Under the pieces are notes generated by a model. The model was not told the origin of the DNA. It ran no database searches and saw only the letters and a list, made by a program, of their open reading frames with translations. The position numbers and the translations under genes were made by a program. From Lachnospiraceae bacterium (GTDB taxonomy: Bacteria; Bacillota; Clostridia; Lachnospirales; Lachnospiraceae), in NCBI GenBank assembly GCA_019424135.1, contig JAHYZZ010000007.1, positions 1-24,302 on the forward strand: DNA of 24,302 nt. The letters run 5' to 3'. Below are positions 21,510 through 24,302 of this stretch, piece after piece (position 1 is the first letter of the stretch; each line of letters opens with the position of its first letter).

Positions 21510-21742
21510 CATATTTTATCAAACAATTTTTGAAAAACAATCCTAATTCTATGTCTTTCGTTATATTCCTTTAACTCCTTCATTGTCTTTTCAACATCAC
21601 CGTGATGCAAAATAGCATATGCAACATTAATAGCCGGGTTATTTATATTCTCCATAAGGCCGTAAAGTACAGACTTTTTCCATAAATTATTCATGACATC
21701 TTTTTTAGCCTGTTCCCATCTCCATCCATCTTTTGAATACAA
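21509..21742 (-). CDS. Short fragment related to the preceding gene
   Basis: A 77-aa frame with only a TTG start and no ribosome site; the frame is open a little further upstream without a better start. Its C-terminal half (NNPAINVAYAILHHGD-type segment) aligns with the end of the 143-aa protein just upstream (QPLGLQVAGAIFYGD), so the two look like paralogues, this one lacking the N-terminal half. It probably is a decayed duplicate. Function unknown. A small CGACA/TGTCG palindrome separates the two genes. Confidence 0.4.
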   Translation of the reverse strand: MYSKDGWRWEQAKKDVMNNLWKKSVLYGLMENINNPAINVAYAILHHGDVEKTMKELKEYNERHRIRIVFQKLFDKI

Positions 21743-21759
21743 ACGACATTTTTGTCGAT

Positions 21760-22191
21760 TTATTTTTTTATGATCAATTTATCGTATTTCTTCTGCCATT
21801 TTTGTAAATCACCATAAAAGATTGCGCCGGCAACTTGAAGACCTAACGGCTGATTGTCTGCTATATATTTTGCCAAATTCATACTATACTTTTCCATATA
21901 ATACAAATATGCAGCCGTCTGATAATCTAAATACTTTTCGTATAGATCTCTTGCCCTATTCACTTGATTTGTGAAACCTATAAAATCTTTAGCAGAATTC
22001 ATAATTGCCGGATATACTGCTCCAGGATTAAACATATCTATATTCTTTTTTTCAAAGCAATCCTCCACCTGATATATTTCTTGAACCTTAATTTTTAACT
22101 CCAAATCTCTAACAGCATCAAGCGCCTGTGCCACTTTATCTCCGATCACGTTTTCGAACCTCATTTTTTGATCCTTATTCATACGCCACAT
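21760..22191 (-). CDS. Hypothetical protein of the prophage remnant
   Basis: A 143-aa mostly helical soluble protein that I do not recognise. It starts inside the last 17 nt of the phage tail gene (either MWRMNK or MNKDQ; neither has a clear ribosome site, so translation would be coupled). Aromatic- and tyrosine-rich helices (YLDYQTAAYLYYMEKY) precede the conserved end QPLGLQVAGAIFYGDLQKW, which is shared with the following fragment. In tailed phages this position, just after the tail endopeptidase, usually holds baseplate, lysis or moron genes; which one applies here cannot be said. Confidence 0.55.
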   Translation of the reverse strand: MWRMNKDQKMRFENVIGDKVAQALDAVRDLELKIKVQEIYQVEDCFEKKNIDMFNPGAVYPAIMNSAKDFIGFTNQVNRARDLYEKYLDYQTAAYLYYMEKYSMNLAKYIADNQPLGLQVAGAIFYGDLQKWQKKYDKLIIKK

Positions 22192-22885
22192 TGCTGATAT
22201 CTACAGCCTTGACTGTCACGCTCTTGGAAGTCCCGATGGATACTCCGTCTTTCGACCAATCGATAACCATAGAATCGGTCAAATCCATACCACCGTCTAT
22301 CACAGATGCAGTTAGCATCGTGCTTCCTTCTCCGTTTTTGAATACAACACCATTGTCTGTAATTACGAAACAGGAATACACTTTGTTTTCTTGAATAAGC
22401 TTATGCATCTGTTCAATCAAGGAATCGTCAATTTGACTTTTTACCTCACTGAAATTATCAAAAGTTGTTTTACATTTTGTTTCATCCGTAAAACAAATTT
22501 CCTGTTCGACTATTCTAGCCTCAACATATAAAACCGGATTAAACTCTGCGTCTTCAATCGTAAAAGTGTCACCAATATTCCCTTCAATGTAACCATCCAC
22601 TTCATAAGACATTTTGGGAACGCAATTTTTCTTTAATTCAGCTAACGCCTGTCCATATAACGGATTGACATTATCCGTTTCATAACTCCAGACTTTTAAT
22701 ATATATCGACTATTCAGATCGCTCATCAGATTAGACGGAAATCGGTCTCTTGCTTGAGGCACTCGTAGGTCTCTGCTTCCTTTTGCCGTATAATATACTA
22801 AATTTCCCTCCTCGTCATATTCCTCTTTTTCTAATGAGGAAATCGTCAAATCATTTGTCCCGGTCGGACGAATTGCAGTATACAA
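22175..22885 (-). pseudogene. C-terminal part of a phage tail endopeptidase / minor structural protein
   Basis: The 236 codons from a TTG (22885) match the C-terminal end of prophage tail endopeptidases. The segment TELYTAIRPTGTNDL is a typical internal sequence of that family, and the late domain VITDNGVVFKNGEGSTMLTA is typical of its end. In frame the sequence is open back to about 22912 (TKTSDITEL) and then meets a stop, so several hundred N-terminal residues are missing. The missing part has been replaced by a fragment of prp, which shows a deletion between head-region and tail-region genes of a siphophage. No function is expected for the remaining piece. Confidence 0.75.
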
Positions 22886-23062
22886 CTCTGTGATATCTGA
22901 TGTCTTAGTATTTCATATTCCATTTTATCTTCGGTCAGATCCCCGACAGACTTAATCAGCGTCTGCATCAGCGCCGGCACAGACAATATCTTTCCCAGCC
23001 TCCGCAAAACCCGCATGGCCAGAGACTGTAATTCTGTCCTTCCGGACGCTCACTACAATCAA
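22846..23062 (-). pseudogene. prp: Broken prp (ribosomal-processing cysteine protease) gene
   Basis: From a TTG at 23062 the frame reads IVVSVRKDRITVSGHAGFAE and AGKDIVCAGA, the catalytic His and Cys segments of Prp, which trims the N-terminus of ribosomal protein L27 and has phage-encoded relatives. Within the next few codons it shifts: the continuation LMQTLIKSVGDLTED appears in a second frame from 22968. A few bases are missing, destroying the gene. After KMEYEI the sequence passes at about 22905-22915 into the tail gene. The remaining nucleus is too short to fold. Assignment rests on recognising the GHAGxAxAGxDIVCAG signature. Confidence 0.7.
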
Positions 23063-23119
23063 TCACACCACGCCTTTACTGTTCCGGTCATTCCCCGCCG
23101 GAGGGAGATGTTGGATCAC
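23063..23119 (-). CDS. Tiny coupled reading frame between the 69-aa gene and prp
   Basis: A GTG overlapping the previous stop (GTGA) opens an 18-codon frame, VIQHLPPAGNDRNSKGVV, ending directly at the prp TTG. It may be a true mini-gene of the packed phage operon, a remnant, or chance. No family recognised. Confidence 0.25.
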   Translation of the reverse strand: MIQHLPPAGNDRNSKGVV

Positions 23120-23325
23120 CGCCTCTCTACTGATAACCGCTTGCCATCAAATGATATCGTGTCGCCGATTTTCGCAATCTGATCACCCACCTTCACCCCT
23201 TTCAGCTTCTCAGCACCATCAGACAGATAGTGCACAAACTTTACGCTGGTATAATTAATGCGGGCAACCAGCCACTTAGGAGCCAGCATGTCCGCATCCT
23301 CTGTTACCGTGTATTTCTTTGTCAT
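23116..23325 (-). CDS. Small hypothetical phage protein
   Basis: A 69-aa protein with a compact, probably beta-rich sequence (MTKKYTVTEDADMLAPKW, then VKVGDQIAKIGDTISFDGKRLSV). Its ATG overlaps the previous stop (ATGA), so it is coupled to the HKxxH protein gene. I do not recognise the family. The GDxIxxxGDTIxFDG pattern suggests a small barrel. It belongs to the head-region side of the prophage remnant, before the broken prp. Confidence 0.6.
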   Translation of the reverse strand: MTKKYTVTEDADMLAPKWLVARINYTSVKFVHYLSDGAEKLKGVKVGDQIAKIGDTISFDGKRLSVERR

Positions 23326-23651
23326 AAGCAGCCAGCTTCTTTAAATACTGCCAGAATTTTCGGAAACTGGATAGCTATCCAGTCGATCATAGTTTCCTCA
23401 TGACCATAGTTTGGATGATTGAAATCTGCTCCAAGTCCGCTCTCGAAGAGAAAAGCATGAATGATTTTATGTCGAAGGTAACGTTTTTGAATTTCTTTAA
23501 AATCAAGAACATCTTCGTCTTTTTGTCTATTTGCTATCACAATCAGATTTACTGATGGGTCTGTGTAACCACCTCTTCCATCAAGAATCGGATCTGCCTC
23601 AGCATTGCGGTATTCAACATCCCCTTCTGATCCTAATATATTCAGCTTCAT
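23322..23651 (-). CDS. Metallopeptidase-like phage protein with HKIIH in place of HExxH
   Basis: A 109-aa protein starting at the ATG at 23651, which has AGGAGG 5 nt upstream (the frame extends two codons further to a GTG inside that ribosome site). The segment YLRHKIIHAFLFESGLG (about 58-74), followed by EETMIDWIAIQFPKIL, matches the layout of short phage proteins that have a HExxH zinc site and a third acidic ligand; here the motif is HKIIH, so the catalytic glutamate is lysine. It may still bind metal, but peptidase activity is not expected. It follows a terminator and starts a coupled run with the 69-aa gene. Confidence 0.6.
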   Translation of the reverse strand: MKLNILGSEGDVEYRNAEADPILDGRGGYTDPSVNLIVIANRQKDEDVLDFKEIQKRYLRHKIIHAFLFESGLGADFNHPNYGHEETMIDWIAIQFPKILAVFKEAGCL

Positions 23652-23674
23652 AAGCACCTCCTAAAAATTGGTAT

Positions 23675-23708
23675 AAAAATACCACCGGCCATTTCTGACT
23701 GGTGGTAT
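23675..23708 (-). terminator. Terminator after the DUF4926 gene
   Basis: ATACCACC (23679-23686) pairs with GGTGGTAT (23701-23708). On the minus strand the stem is followed by TTTTAT. It sets the DUF6883/DUF4926 pair apart from the next phage genes. Confidence 0.8.
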
Positions 23709-23873
23709 CTATAATTTTTTCTCAATTTGATTCGGCCATACCGTATCTGTTACAATCCTTCCGTCTTTTTTATTAATGTCCATCTCATACGCCGCTCCAT
23801 CATCGAAAATTTCAACAATGAATGCCGTTTCTCCGGTTTTTAGAAGAACCTTATCAAACATTTCCAGTTCCAC
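23709..23873 (-). CDS. DUF4926-family small protein, possible immunity protein
   Basis: A 54-aa protein that matches the DUF4926 pattern: FDKVLLKTGETAFIVEI, then DGAAYEMDINKKDG, TDTVWPNQI. The start is a GTG at 23873 with GGAG 8 nt upstream, lying inside the end of the previous gene; the gap between the genes is 4 nt, so expression is coupled. DUF4926 genes are frequently found next to DUF6883 modules, and the arrangement resembles a toxin followed by its immunity gene. No direct evidence of immunity function is visible; the family is not characterised. A terminator follows directly. Confidence 0.65.
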   Translation of the reverse strand: MELEMFDKVLLKTGETAFIVEIFDDGAAYEMDINKKDGRIVTDTVWPNQIEKKL

Positions 23874-23877
23874 AGTA

Positions 23878-24302
23878 TCACTCCTTATCTACATAAGCAG
23901 ATGTCAGTCTCATTTCCCCCGTATTCTTGTCATCAATCCATGCTGTTAATACCTTTGCCGTCTTTCCGTTAGGGCCTGTTATGTCCATTATAACCTCATA
24001 GCGCTTTCCCCATCCATTATCTGGCTTTTCCTTTGCGTCATATTCTGATATTTTATCATATATTTGACTGATCAATTCGTCAGCATTATCCTCTGTATAA
24101 CCAAGAGCTTTTTCAAAAGCCCTAGCCTTATCCGGGTCTTTATTCTGGTTCAGTGCATACTGTGTAAATTTCGCTTTTGGAATAACAGCATCTTTGTATC
24201 TTGGTAATTTCATTATACCAGAGCCCAAATCCTTTGCAACGGATTTTCCAGTCTTTTTCAGCTTGTTCCACTCTTCCGTAGTACCGCCCTTGTCAAGAAA
24301 GT
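23878..24302 (-). CDS. C-terminal DUF6883 module of a larger protein (5' end outside window)
   Basis: The frame is open to the window edge, so only the C-terminal 140 residues are seen. After a linker (GGTTEEWNKLKKTGKSVAKD) the DUF6883 domain runs to the end: KLPRYKDAVIPKAKFTQYAL, the ARAFEKALGYTEDNADELI stretch, then ITGPNGKTAKVLTAWI and RLTSAYVDK. This module occurs as the last domain of polymorphic toxins and of phage MuF-like minor head proteins, with upstream parts used for delivery. Its activity is not known to me. The TTG/ATG inside the frame (24228 and 24213) should not be taken as the start, because protein-like sequence continues upstream. Confidence 0.65.
   Translation of the reverse strand, partial: FLDKGGTTEEWNKLKKTGKSVAKDLGSGIMKLPRYKDAVIPKAKFTQYALNQNKDPDKARAFEKALGYTEDNADELISQIYDKISEYDAKEKPDNGWGKRYEVIMDITGPNGKTAKVLTAWIDDKNTGEMRLTSAYVDKE

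Noticed and set aside
24280..24302. TTGACA on the minus strand near the window edge
   Set aside because: It is inside a coding frame with no properly spaced -10; chance match.
1..24302. CRISPR arrays, tRNA or rRNA genes, IS elements with terminal repeats
   Set aside because: No regularly spaced repeats, cloverleaf sequences or rRNA segments were seen on either strand, and no transposase or integrase frame is present.

Overview
The window reads as chromosomal DNA of a low-to-moderate G+C anaerobic Firmicute, most likely a Lachnospiraceae member (Blautia/Dorea/Mediterraneibacter type). This rests on the pcrA-DUF3783 pair, a DUF1836 regulator, a YerC/TrpR-like repressor, rlmD, strong AGGAGG-type ribosome sites, and transposon genes of the Tn4451/Tn1549 kind (tnpV, mobC, relaxase). 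No tRNA, rRNA, CRISPR array or integrase gene is visible.

Region 1 (1-3420) holds a minus-strand operon of response regulator, sensor kinase and small membrane protein, and a separate permuted papain-like enzyme. Region 2 (about 3420-10480) is a decaying mobilizable or plasmid-derived element. It has mobC, a MOBP-type relaxase and an overlapping coiled-coil membrane protein, an oriT-like dyad cluster, a divergent repressor/membrane-protein pair around a shared operator, a parM/parR-like pair, tnpV and parB. Stubs of two other genes remain: the first 11 codons of a replication initiator, and the first 8 codons of a gene resembling a small regulator. No functional replication gene or recombinase remains inside the window.

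Region 3 (10576-20434) is ordinary chromosome: the NYN/OST-HTH protein with rlmD, a small acidic membrane protein, DUF3783-pcrA, the divergent DUF1836 regulator, yerC, a PHP phosphoesterase, two unrecognised small proteins and an acyl-CoA ligase. Several sigma-A promoters are readable. A perfect 30-bp hairpin separates the unknown protein from the convergent ligase and contains both stop codons.

Region 4 (20526-24302) is scarred. A substrate-binding protein has lost its N-terminus at about 21340, and beyond it lies a prophage remnant in which a broken prp gene is fused to the C-terminal part of a tail endopeptidase. At the window edge is the C-terminal DUF6883 module of a larger protein followed by a DUF4926 gene, arranged like a phage-borne toxin and immunity pair. 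Nearby is a protein with an HExxH-like motif in which the catalytic glutamate is lysine.

The points most worth attention are the roughly 450-nt same-strand overlap of the relaxase and a membrane-anchored coiled-coil gene, the toxin/immunity-like pair, and several regulatory dyads placed exactly on promoters.
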